Virus record (IMG/VR): IMGVR_UViG_3300042465_006312
Location: 1 to 31,073 of that record
DNA: 31,073 nucleotides
Strand: one strand, 5' to 3'
DNA from: a virus
Both the position numbers and the translations under genes were made by a program. Within the stretch, counting starts at the first letter, position 1. Each line of letters starts with the position of its first letter. Shown here piece after piece: positions 16,701 to 23,612 of the stretch. The notes under the pieces were generated by a model that saw only the letters and a program-made list of their open reading frames with translations, was not told the DNA's origin and did not search any database.

Positions 16701-18815
16701 TTAAAGCACAAAGGTTCTAAGCGTGGTATAAAAGCATTGATGAGTTCATATGGGATTCCACAATCGGCATTAACCATAATGGAATTTGGTGGTCCGGTTG
16801 CTGATAATTCTGAACCATCTACATTTACATATGAAACATTGAGTTCTACTTTGGTATGTAATACGGGTTCGTATTTAACTGCTAATTGGGATTCTACAAT
16901 TGTACACGCTATTGAATTTAGAGTTAAACCTACCTATGATACAATTGTTGAATTAGCAAGTGGCCTTGAATTTAGATTATATATTAGTGGTTCACAAAAT
17001 ACTCAATTAGGAAGTTTACAATTAGAATTAGAAGGAACTACGGTTTTATCATCTTCGGCCTATTCTTTCTTTGATGGTAATTTTCATTCTATTTTAATAA
17101 ATAATGAGTATGATGGAAATTATTCAGCACATTATGGATATGCAGATAAAAACAGAATTGTAAAGAGAGGAAGTGTAACCGGGAATGGAGTTGCGGCTTG
17201 GTGTGCGGATATCGATATAAAATTTGGTAATTTTAATGGTGAATTAGATGAATTACGTTTATGGAAAGAACCATTGTTATCTTCAGTATTTGATGTGCAT
17301 ATTTTAGGAAGTGAAACTATTGTAGGTAATACAATATATGGTTCAACCGATGAATTGTTATTAAGATTAGATTTTGAATATCCCCATTCGTTATATCCAA
17401 CTGGAATGATTAAGAATGTGGCACCTATTACTACATTTATGAATGATGTAAGTGCAAGTGGATTTATTACAGCATCTCAATATGATAGTAGTTCATCACA
17501 ACATTGGAATTACAAATATGTAGAGAAAGATGTAACTATTACTCTACCAAATACGGGTGTTAATAGATTAGCAAATGATAAAATTAGATTTGAATCACAA
17601 GAATTAGTTGGTGATTTATCTCCATCAAAAAGATCAACTAAGAAAGCATTTGAAACCGCTAAGATGGATTCAAACAGAGTTGGTATATTTTTCTCACCTA
17701 ATAAAGATTTAGATTTAGATATTGCAAAATCATTAGGTGGTGGTAGTTTAGATGATTATATTGGAGATCCGGCTGATGATTATAAAAATACATACAAAGA
17801 GTTAGATACACTTAGAGAATATTATTTTGAAAGAGTATCTAATAGAAACATTTATGATTTTATTAAATTAATTAAATTCTTTGATAAATCATTCTTTGTT
17901 AATCTTAAAGAAATGATGCCGGCCAGAGTTAAGATAACTGAGGGGTTATTAATAGCACCGCATTTTTTAGAAAGAAGTAAAGTTAAAAGAACCAAACCAA
18001 CTGCTATTAATGAACAATACGAAGGAACTATAACCGATACTAAGATAACTGAATTAATTAGTACATTTGATGTATTAGATACAAATTTAAGTTTATCCGG
18101 TTCATTGGAAAATATTAGTGGAGTTAATGAAGGATATGATGTATTCTTAACTGCATCTAACGTTTATAATTTTAAAGGTGAGTATGATACATATGATGCT
18201 AGTATTAGTAATATTATATTAGATATAGCTAGTGGTGAATATGATACATATGAGGCTGAAATTGATTACAGACGAAACGATGCAACTATAACGACAGAAT
18301 TCGATTTATTCGGTGCAGGACAAATTGTTGGTATGGATGACAATTATATTAATTATGGATTTAACACATATTTCAATAATGGTTATGGTAAATATTATTA
18401 TGAAGAAAACGGTGTGTTTAAAGCAAAAGGAATAAGAGCATTTCTAGTAACCAAACAAAAAACAATACTTACTCAGTTAAATCAAAATGGTGTAAGTGGC
18501 AGTGAAGCAAATGTAGTAACATCATCATATTCAAACGAATTGATAGTTCAGGATTTTAATACAAGTGTTGGATTGGAAATTGGTGGTAATATTGTTGCAA
18601 TTCAAACGGCTAGTGGGTATTTACCTTCTCATTATATTTATAAGGGAGATAAACACACTGGTATTCAAAATTTATTTTATAAGGGTTCTAAGCAAACAAT
18701 AGATACTACAATAGATGGTAAAGACCCTGTGGAAACATTTGTAACTAATCCAACTACATTAAGAGTAACTGCTCAAGGTAGAAGTAATAGTGAACCAATA
18801 TTAGAAGTTGATTAA
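13707..18815 (+). CDS. Giant baseplate wedge-like protein with P2-gpI-like motif and LamG-like domain
   Basis: At 1702 residues this is the largest gene of the window. Gly-rich linkers occur at ~28-52 (GGGAFGGGGNSGGGFGG) and ~145-180. Repeated beta or Ig-like segments fill ~60-700. At ~986-1018 it has IWRRIANNLPYLLKHKGSKR followed by GIKALMSSYGIP, reminiscent of the conserved HKGT-containing segment of P2 gpI, the counterpart of T4 gp7. Residues ~1047-1190 look like a LamG/concanavalin-like sandwich (STIVHAIEFRVKPTYDTIVE, FNGELDELRLWKEPLL). A conserved-looking block follows at ~1310-1435 (IYDFIKLIKFFDKSFF, MMPARVKITEGLLIAPHFLE). The position after the gp25-gp6 block fits a gp7-like wedge. LamG could bind host glycans. 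Wedge identity is an inference. Confidence 0.78.
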   Translation: MAIRHNRQYSKPVDNWDYLYNPMGELLNDGSLSGGGAFGGGGNSGGGFGGDVGMPVPVPKSTTGSDIKLNLSNISEFKNQITFNIQNNVYQEGATVLIDSNTINDTLLIKPIVNDNFKSKNYSALVKTVIPKYIRTSEWVTDYGGNFGFNAGSSMFGGMGGNSGFGGMGYYDGWNGGGINTRLVEKTESVNIPGIKIQQFNGDNVYQGSTDYELPLTTDLQFDLDKVAVKVVTNTITQAIQFISNYKNDILNNEVNIKVTSSDVPNGVVNTKIQNEVRFANSNGVAGPVKIELSGFDKFLFKSIRWQYTDKFSENSDLNLGDFNVVNDTVFNIDASVFNKNILILVEVEPDNADYPVLKLTTNTIQQSILESIYASTTDSKLITIDFDLKNTDFVKVTTPYKQYNVAVSATGLLRTKIDLDLKKDFLNNEGAFKIALVPSSNLYGDGNVEYVIVTLSKIFDTPIIDKIDYPTDVYIPSYTFGDVNFKVTFESNLATTVLVYHSKEDANTALGKFSNKDFISLNYKDLKNRKIINSPLDLLIIPYNGNVKGEIERITINFEDEQIYVSTQDLKTSLFDAIAVNLNLSLGNEQKYLSHLASFDIDDKEILVSNWDIDYSTFTKFKKDSVGNSIPDGEISKSIVLKLYEALPVNINKNDTLWISRLMSLPIIQRVVVTSKPETNALPLRAPNFNIEVDYVKGQSTIYESYDDLILSGSESSQQIVDKLLSTNFVETSRINIDYSNFSKFVKYSSVVERLANFKYKKELAEYYEDRIGYLNEQTKSINVIQDITKYSGKLSTLVSGFDGWETSLVSGSLVFTADSASYETFPGGRFNLLSGSSAFSNYGSTYLTNPNTTLSNWYLGTMDSASVYDTMNLNALKNNIPQFISEDEDNSDYLLFLDMVGNHFDIIWSYIKGMTDQRMITENNSYGINDELLYNYLESFSWNAKNLNSNKNLWGYLFGHDGDGGNMLNDADGYTITPEQYTKTIWRRIANNLPYLLKHKGSKRGIKALMSSYGIPQSALTIMEFGGPVADNSEPSTFTYETLSSTLVCNTGSYLTANWDSTIVHAIEFRVKPTYDTIVELASGLEFRLYISGSQNTQLGSLQLELEGTTVLSSSAYSFFDGNFHSILINNEYDGNYSAHYGYADKNRIVKRGSVTGNGVAAWCADIDIKFGNFNGELDELRLWKEPLLSSVFDVHILGSETIVGNTIYGSTDELLLRLDFEYPHSLYPTGMIKNVAPITTFMNDVSASGFITASQYDSSSSQHWNYKYVEKDVTITLPNTGVNRLANDKIRFESQELVGDLSPSKRSTKKAFETAKMDSNRVGIFFSPNKDLDLDIAKSLGGGSLDDYIGDPADDYKNTYKELDTLREYYFERVSNRNIYDFIKLIKFFDKSFFVNLKEMMPARVKITEGLLIAPHFLERSKVKRTKPTAINEQYEGTITDTKITELISTFDVLDTNLSLSGSLENISGVNEGYDVFLTASNVYNFKGEYDTYDASISNIILDIASGEYDTYEAEIDYRRNDATITTEFDLFGAGQIVGMDDNYINYGFNTYFNNGYGKYYYEENGVFKAKGIRAFLVTKQKTILTQLNQNGVSGSEANVVTSSYSNELIVQDFNTSVGLEIGGNIVAIQTASGYLPSHYIYKGDKHTGIQNLFYKGSKQTIDTTIDGKDPVETFVTNPTTLRVTAQGRSNSEPILEVD

Positions 18816-18843
18816 AAATAATGTAAAGAAAAAATATTTTATA

Positions 18844-18851
18844 TATTTATA
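18844..18851 (+). promoter_or_regulatory. TATTTATA motif upstream of the collar-like genes
   Basis: A perfect TATTTATA in the 55-nt gap after the giant gene, 19 nt before the ATG at 18871. The leader is A-rich (aataataaacaaact) and lacks a Shine-Dalgarno sequence. Promoter role inferred from the shared motif. Confidence 0.45.
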
Positions 18852-18870
18852 AAAGAATAATAAACAAACT

Positions 18871-19494
18871 ATGGCATACTTAGATAACACAACAATTACA
18901 GTCGATGCTATCCTTACCAAAAAAGGTAGAGAGAAATTAGCAGCTGGACAGCCTTTAGCAATTAGTCAATTTGCATTAGGTGATGATGAGATTGATTACG
19001 CATTATATGATGCAGCACATCCAAAAGGTTCTGCATATTATGATAATGCAATTTTACATACTCCAATTTTAGAAGCATCTCCTGATGAAACTCAGGCTTT
19101 GAAATATAAATTAGTAACATTACCAAAAAATACAACAAGAATACCACAAGTATCTTTGAACGTTACCGGTATTGCAGCTAAAACAACAGGTGGACAATAT
19201 CCAATTAACCCTTCAACATCTCCGGCTGGAAATATGAATGGTGGTTATACCGCAGTGTTGGGTAATAAAAATGCAGGTAGTATAGTAGGAGCAGGTTTAA
19301 CAAATGTAACTACAACAACTAATACGTTTAGTAATAGTGTAACTGCAACTGCAGAAGTTGTAAAAGGATTAACGTTTACATTTATTCCTAATAGTTCATT
19401 AACTTCAACATTAACAACAACATTGACTATATTTGGTAACGAAACTGGTGGTAGTGTAACTATACCTGTAACAGTTACTTATACAATAGCATAA
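18871..19494 (+). CDS. Tail-collar/fibre N-terminal-domain-like structural protein
   Basis: The first ~85 residues (LDNTTITVDAILTKKGREKL, LAISQFALGDDEIDYALYD, ILEASPDETQALKYKLVTLP) match a widespread phage pattern in which LTxxGRxxLA and a FALGDxE segment start a tail-collar fibre or attachment domain. The C-terminal ~100 residues are Thr/Asn/Gly-rich beta (TLTTTLTIFGNETGGSVTIP), probably a single Ig-like domain. At 207 residues it is short for a fibre, so it may be an adaptor connecting the baseplate to longer fibres. It opens a small operon with 19512. No Shine-Dalgarno sequence is present; the ATG follows an A-rich leader. Confidence 0.8.
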   Translation: MAYLDNTTITVDAILTKKGREKLAAGQPLAISQFALGDDEIDYALYDAAHPKGSAYYDNAILHTPILEASPDETQALKYKLVTLPKNTTRIPQVSLNVTGIAAKTTGGQYPINPSTSPAGNMNGGYTAVLGNKNAGSIVGAGLTNVTTTTNTFSNSVTATAEVVKGLTFTFIPNSSLTSTLTTTLTIFGNETGGSVTIPVTVTYTIA

Positions 19495-19511
19495 AAATAT
19501 AATAAAAGAAT

Positions 19512-20729
19512 ATGGCAACTTTAGGTACAAATACCGGAACACAATTAACCAATGATTTAGCAACATATCTTAACCAACAAAAGCAAGCAGCTAATGGGGT
19601 TATAGATACAAATCAATTGGCGACTATTATTAATACTTACCTTACAACCGGTGAGCAATTAGTAGCAGAAACTGGAGTAACAACTAACTCAGTTTACAAA
19701 AAATTCAATACAACTGATATTGTAACTGCTAAAAATGAAATCGTAACAACTGGGTTGTGGAGTAATGGTAGTGGAAGTTTACAAACTTTTTATACTAGTT
19801 CTACTACATCAATTGCAGGAGCAAGCGGTTCTGCAACGGCTAATTATTATTTCAATGTATATGGTACATCAAACACAGGTTCAGCACCTGTTGAGTTTTC
19901 AGTAGCATACGGTCATAAATATGGTAGTGGTTCTGCGACTTATGCAAACAATTCAAATACTACATTTGCAACTAAAGCAACTTATTTTCAATATAGAGCA
20001 TTACTAACTGATACTGCTGAAACTAGTTTTAATTTTTATTCATCTAGTACATTGGATGGTTATGCTTCTAATGAAATTTATGTAATTAATGTAGCACGCT
20101 CTAATTATAGAGAAAGAATGGATGCTGGTAACTGGCAGATTACTTTAAGTGGTTCTAATGGTTTATTTAATTTTATAGATAATAGTGGTGAAAAATTCAA
20201 TACAACTAACGCAGGTACAAACGAATACAATATCGTAAGTGGTACGTTGAATTTAGGACAAAATATTGATTCAGTTATAAACACATATACGGCATCTAAT
20301 CAACAAGGATTTGGTAAATTCTATCCTGATTATGGTATTTTAGTATTTAATCCAACTGCACTTAGCGCAACCGTTGGAACCGAATTAACACCATCTGGTT
20401 CTACCTTTGATGAGTATGAGCAAAAACGATTATTTAAATCTATTGTTGGTGGAACAAATTTTGAAGCAAGAAGAATTGAAAATGTTTCAACTGCACATTA
20501 TTTTGTAAGAGTTAATAATAGAGAGTTCAACTTTTCTAACAACCCTACATTTGTAGATGCAACAGGTTCAATGGCAAACGTTACGTTTAAAACGGAACCA
20601 TACGTTTATCCTACAACGGTTGGTTTATATAATGATGCAAATGAACTAATAGCAGTAGCTAAAACATCACAACCAATTGCGAAATCTTTCAGTAAAGAAT
20701 TATTATTAAAAGTTAAGTTAGATTTTTAA
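19512..20729 (+). CDS. Tail structural protein, paralogue of 20807 at the C-terminus
   Basis: This 405-residue, Ser/Thr/Asn-rich protein is probably a fibre or collar component. The N-terminal 80 residues look helical with a capped linker (TNQLATIINTYLTTGEQLV). The centre is beta-rich. The C-terminal ~150 residues (GKFYPDYGILVFNPTA, then FVRVNNREFNFSNNPTF, then TTVGLYNDANELIAVAKTSQ and PIAKSF) align with the C-terminus of the gene at 20807 (TTIGLYDENMDMVAIAKLAT, PIKSTP). The ending resembles an assembly cap shared by interchangeable fibre or adaptor proteins. It follows 18871 by 17 nt and is terminated by the hairpin at 20754. No catalytic motif is visible. Confidence 0.8.
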   Translation: MATLGTNTGTQLTNDLATYLNQQKQAANGVIDTNQLATIINTYLTTGEQLVAETGVTTNSVYKKFNTTDIVTAKNEIVTTGLWSNGSGSLQTFYTSSTTSIAGASGSATANYYFNVYGTSNTGSAPVEFSVAYGHKYGSGSATYANNSNTTFATKATYFQYRALLTDTAETSFNFYSSSTLDGYASNEIYVINVARSNYRERMDAGNWQITLSGSNGLFNFIDNSGEKFNTTNAGTNEYNIVSGTLNLGQNIDSVINTYTASNQQGFGKFYPDYGILVFNPTALSATVGTELTPSGSTFDEYEQKRLFKSIVGGTNFEARRIENVSTAHYFVRVNNREFNFSNNPTFVDATGSMANVTFKTEPYVYPTTVGLYNDANELIAVAKTSQPIAKSFSKELLLKVKLDF

Positions 20730-20753
20730 AACAATCTTTCTTATTAATATATT

Positions 20754-20786
20754 AAACCCAACCCTAAAAAGTTGGGTTTTCGTTTA
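20754..20786 (+). terminator. Rho-independent terminator after 19512
   Basis: A 9-bp perfect stem (AAACCCAAC at 20754-20762 with GTTGGGTTT at 20771-20779) with an 8-nt loop precedes a T-rich tail (ttttcgttta). It ends the collar-like operon 24 nt after the stop codon. Confidence 0.88.
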
Positions 20787-20792
20787 TTAAGA

Positions 20793-20800
20793 TATTTATA
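20793..20800 (+). promoter_or_regulatory. TATTTATA motif between terminator and 20807
   Basis: A perfect TATTTATA just after a terminator and 6 nt before the ATG at 20807. As at 4813, the terminator-motif-gene order is what a promoter would give. Confidence 0.45.
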
Positions 20801-20806
20801 TACGAT

Positions 20807-21904
20807 ATGTTAAAACAAATACCTAAATCGGATATTAACTTAAGACCATTTAAGGCTTATAAAAATTGGGAAGTTTCCAGTTCAATGGACTGGGTAACTA
20901 CTTTGACTGCCGAAAATCATACGGCTAGTGCTGATTTGTTAACACCAACTGAATTAAGTCAAAAAACATTGTATCATCAATTATATACAATGTATTACAG
21001 AGATCCTAATAATCCATTTACATCATATGGTGATATAAAACCAACCACAAGTATAATAGATGCTGCAAAGCAAAGATTGTTGGTAGATAGAGCAAGAATA
21101 ATTGCTATTCCACAAATTAAATATGGTGAACAAATAAAACCATTTTCAATAAACATATATGATAATCAATTAAATGAAAGTATATATGATGATGGACATG
21201 GCAATTTAATATCTAATTATAGTGCATATAATTTTAAATTAATTGATATTGAAAATAAAATTTTTATATTTTATGATGCAAATAATAATGAAGTAACAAC
21301 TACTATATTAGCGTTGGATATTGAAAATAATATATTATTAGTAGAAAATGAAGATTCCTTTTTTCTATTAACAATTGATATAGAAGCAGGTACTATTAGT
21401 TTCTTAGGTGTATTTAAAGCTAAACAATTTGATGTACCTACCATTGGAAATGTATTTTATTCACATGGACTAATTGTTATAACAAAACTAACAAAATTAA
21501 ATGAAGTAAGAGAAAACATATTTAATAATTTTAGTGGTTCATATAAATCTACAAATACTATTTATGAAAATGAAGTATTATTAATAGTAGGTGAAGATGA
21601 ATTTAATACATCAACTAATCCTACTGCAGTTACGTTTGTAAATCCAACAATAACTAGTTATACGACATCATTTGAAGGTACTCAAAAATCATTTAATTAT
21701 GATGCATCGTATGAGTTACCGGAATTTAATAATTACGAATATAGTACATCAGTAGATCCAACCGGGTCTTTCATTGCACCTTACATAACAACAATTGGAT
21801 TATACGATGAAAATATGGATATGGTGGCGATAGCTAAATTGGCAACCCCAATTAAATCAACTCCGGACCTTCCTGTAAACTTTTTAATACGATTTGATAC
21901 TTAA
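20807..21904 (+). CDS. Tail structural protein, C-terminal paralogue of 19512
   Basis: 365 residues. The N-terminal ~110 residues (SDINLRPFKAYKNWEVSSS, LYHQLYTMYYRDPNNPFTS, ARIIAIPQIKYGEQIKPFSI) form a recognisable-looking domain of tail proteins in environmental T4-like phages, but I cannot name it. The middle (~140-210) is beta-rich and unusually Ile/Asn/Asp-rich. The last ~150 residues share the GLYDxxxxxVAxAK cap, an EFN-x-S-x-NPT motif and the final xxFDT/KLDF ending with 19512. The two genes are therefore duplicated or domain-swapped versions of one module with different N-termini. It has its own upstream motif and is separated from its paralogue by a terminator, so it can be expressed independently. 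Confidence 0.8.
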   Translation: MLKQIPKSDINLRPFKAYKNWEVSSSMDWVTTLTAENHTASADLLTPTELSQKTLYHQLYTMYYRDPNNPFTSYGDIKPTTSIIDAAKQRLLVDRARIIAIPQIKYGEQIKPFSINIYDNQLNESIYDDGHGNLISNYSAYNFKLIDIENKIFIFYDANNNEVTTTILALDIENNILLVENEDSFFLLTIDIEAGTISFLGVFKAKQFDVPTIGNVFYSHGLIVITKLTKLNEVRENIFNNFSGSYKSTNTIYENEVLLIVGEDEFNTSTNPTAVTFVNPTITSYTTSFEGTQKSFNYDASYELPEFNNYEYSTSVDPTGSFIAPYITTIGLYDENMDMVAIAKLATPIKSTPDLPVNFLIRFDT

Positions 21905-21908
21905 CGTA

Positions 21909-21916
21909 TATTTATA
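21909..21916 (+). promoter_or_regulatory. TATTTATA motif upstream of the 21931 gene and nuclease block
   Basis: A perfect TATTTATA starts 5 nt after the 20807 stop and ends 14 nt before the ATG at 21931, followed by an A-rich leader (aaaacaaaacaca). It marks the switch from structural to DNA-metabolism genes. Promoter role inferred. Confidence 0.45.
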
Positions 21917-21930
21917 TAAAACAAAACACA

Positions 21931-22143
21931 ATGGCAATAATAGACACATACAATAAAAGTGGATTAAGCGAAAAAATTGGTAGCAACGCTAAGCAAACTG
22001 GATTTACACCAAATCAACAACAAGGAAATGATTCTGAGTTTGATTTAAGTGCTACTGCATTAGATAAAAAAAATTTAAACGGTAGTTCAACTGCACCATA
22101 TACTTCAAAGAAAGCATACCAAGCAGTTACACCTAGAAAATAA
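21931..22143 (+). CDS. Small hypothetical protein (70 aa)
   Basis: A polar, Cys-free, Trp-free and likely disordered protein (GSNAKQTGFTPNQQQGNDSE) with a basic end (VTPRK). It starts MAIIDTYNKS after an A-rich leader, and its ATG-GCA start is shared with the virion genes rather than with the enzymes that follow. It lies 2 nt before the endonuclease I start and is probably co-transcribed with it. A minor virion or assembly peptide is possible; nothing in the sequence gives a function. Confidence 0.7.
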   Translation: MAIIDTYNKSGLSEKIGSNAKQTGFTPNQQQGNDSEFDLSATALDKKNLNGSSTAPYTSKKAYQAVTPRK

Positions 22144-22145
22144 TA

Positions 22146-22550
22146 ATGACAAAAAAGGTTACAAAAAAAGGTTGGGTAGCAAAAAAGAATGGTTATAAGA
22201 GTGGATTAGAAGATACCGTTTCCCAACAAATAGAGAGTAAAGGAATTAAAGTAGAATACGAAACTGAAAAGGTTAATTATATTATACCTTCCTCACCTCA
22301 CACATATAGTCCTGATTTTAAATTACCCAATAATATTAGGGTAGAAACGAAAGGTAGGTTTGTATTAGCTGATAGAAAGAAACATCTGTTAGTTAAAGAA
22401 CAAAACCCTACATTAGATATTCGTTTTGTATTTACAAGTTCAAAGAACAAAATCAACAAAAAATCCAAAACAACTTACGCCGATTGGTGTGATAAACATG
22501 GATTTAAGTATGCCGACAAGGTAATACCTGAAGAATGGTTCTCAGAATAA
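22146..22550 (+). CDS. T7-type endonuclease I (Holliday junction resolvase)
   Basis: A 134-residue homologue of T7 gp3, which cuts four-way and branched DNA as a homodimer and trims replication or recombination intermediates before packaging. It has YKSGLEDTVSQQI, HTYSPDFKLPNNIRVETKGR, DRKKHLLVKEQNP, LDIRFVF and the near-diagnostic KSKTTYADWCDKHGF. Active-site residues E22, D57, E67 and K69 match T7 E20, D55, E65 and K67 with identical spacing. Length is close to T7's 149. In T4 this task is done by the unrelated endonuclease VII (gp49), so this phage uses a T7-type resolvase in an otherwise T4-like setting. It precedes primase by 36 nt. Confidence 0.95.
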   Translation: MTKKVTKKGWVAKKNGYKSGLEDTVSQQIESKGIKVEYETEKVNYIIPSSPHTYSPDFKLPNNIRVETKGRFVLADRKKHLLVKEQNPTLDIRFVFTSSKNKINKKSKTTYADWCDKHGFKYADKVIPEEWFSE

Positions 22551-22586
22551 TTTGGTAATTTCAACTATTTTCCATATCTTTGGTAT

Positions 22587-23591
22587 ATGGAGATAATACA
22601 ACTTTTCGATAAATATATAGGACCTAGCAAAACTCTAAAGAAAAATGAGCATGCGTATCATTGTCCTTTCTGTCATCACGCTAAACCAAAACTACAAATA
22701 AACGATAAAACTTTTAAGTTTCATTGTTGGACTTGTGATGCGGGTGGTAATCTTATGTATTTAGGTAAGAGAATTGGGATGAGTGATTTTGACCTAAGTG
22801 ATCTGATTGGTAGATGTGGAATGAGTGAAGAAATTAGAAAAAAACTAAAAGATGATTGGGGTGGTTCTATTAAAGAATTATTAGATAAAATAACTGCAGA
22901 AATTGCGGAAGATGATGATGAAAATACATCACAATTATTTTTACCATCTGAATTTAAATCAGCGTTAGAATTGTCAAACAGTATTACGAATCCATTAGAA
23001 AGAAACGCTATTGCATATCTTAAACAAAGGAATATTGATAAAAAAACAATTATACGATATAACATAGGATTTTGTACAAAAGGATTATATGGGGGTAGAA
23101 TTATCGTTCCTTCATATGATAGTAAAAATCAATTAAATTATTTTATAGCAAGAAGTATATTTCCTGAAGAAAAGCAAAAGTATAAAAATCCACCTGTATC
23201 TAAAGATGTTATAGTATTTTCTAATCAAATTGATTGGAAACAACCTATTACGTTATGTGAGGGAGCATTTGATGCAATAGCACTCAAACGAAATGCTATT
23301 CCATTATTAGGTAAATTTGTTCAAAATACACTAATGGGTGCTATTAAGAATACTAATCCAGATGTCTATATTTGTTTAGATTCCGACGCACAAGAGGATG
23401 CAATTGTATTATATAACAAAATAAAACCATATGTAAAGTCGGTGAGGAACATTAAGTTAGATGGCAAGGATGCCGGTGAAAATAGTTTCCAAAATATTTT
23501 GAAATATCAGAAAAATTCCGTAACTTTAAGTTGGGAAAGCGTATTAAGAGAAAAACTATTGACAATTAATAGTAGTTCAATATTAAAATAG
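22587..23591 (+). CDS. DnaG-type DNA primase (T4 gp61-like)
   Basis: A 334-residue primase, near T4 gp61 (342), that would lay down RNA primers for lagging-strand synthesis with a gp41-type helicase not seen here. The CHC2-type zinc ribbon is at C26-x2-C29 and C47-x2-C50 (HCPFCHH, FHCWTCDAGGN). The catalytic region has GGRIIVPSYD (~169-178) and a Toprim fold with LCEGAFDAIA (E225), YICLDSDAQ (D265, D267) and KLDGKDAGE (~290-298). A helicase-binding C-terminal domain is minimal, as in gp61. The start ATG lies in an AT-rich leader with no Shine-Dalgarno sequence. The stop is TAG, the only one among the assigned genes. Confidence 0.95.
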   Translation: MEIIQLFDKYIGPSKTLKKNEHAYHCPFCHHAKPKLQINDKTFKFHCWTCDAGGNLMYLGKRIGMSDFDLSDLIGRCGMSEEIRKKLKDDWGGSIKELLDKITAEIAEDDDENTSQLFLPSEFKSALELSNSITNPLERNAIAYLKQRNIDKKTIIRYNIGFCTKGLYGGRIIVPSYDSKNQLNYFIARSIFPEEKQKYKNPPVSKDVIVFSNQIDWKQPITLCEGAFDAIALKRNAIPLLGKFVQNTLMGAIKNTNPDVYICLDSDAQEDAIVLYNKIKPYVKSVRNIKLDGKDAGENSFQNILKYQKNSVTLSWESVLREKLLTINSSSILK

Positions 23592-23612
23592 AATTTATCA
23601 AATAAAATATAA

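Noticed and set aside
13707-18815. Tape-measure protein as identity of the largest gene
   Set aside because: Tape measures are long helical proteins with hydrophobic segments. This one is beta-rich with Gly linkers and a LamG-like domain, and lies downstream of gp25 and gp6.
22572-22590. Inverted repeat CCATAT/ATATGG over the primase start
   Set aside because: The stem is only 6 bp and AT-rich, with no conserved partner or T tract; chance is likely.
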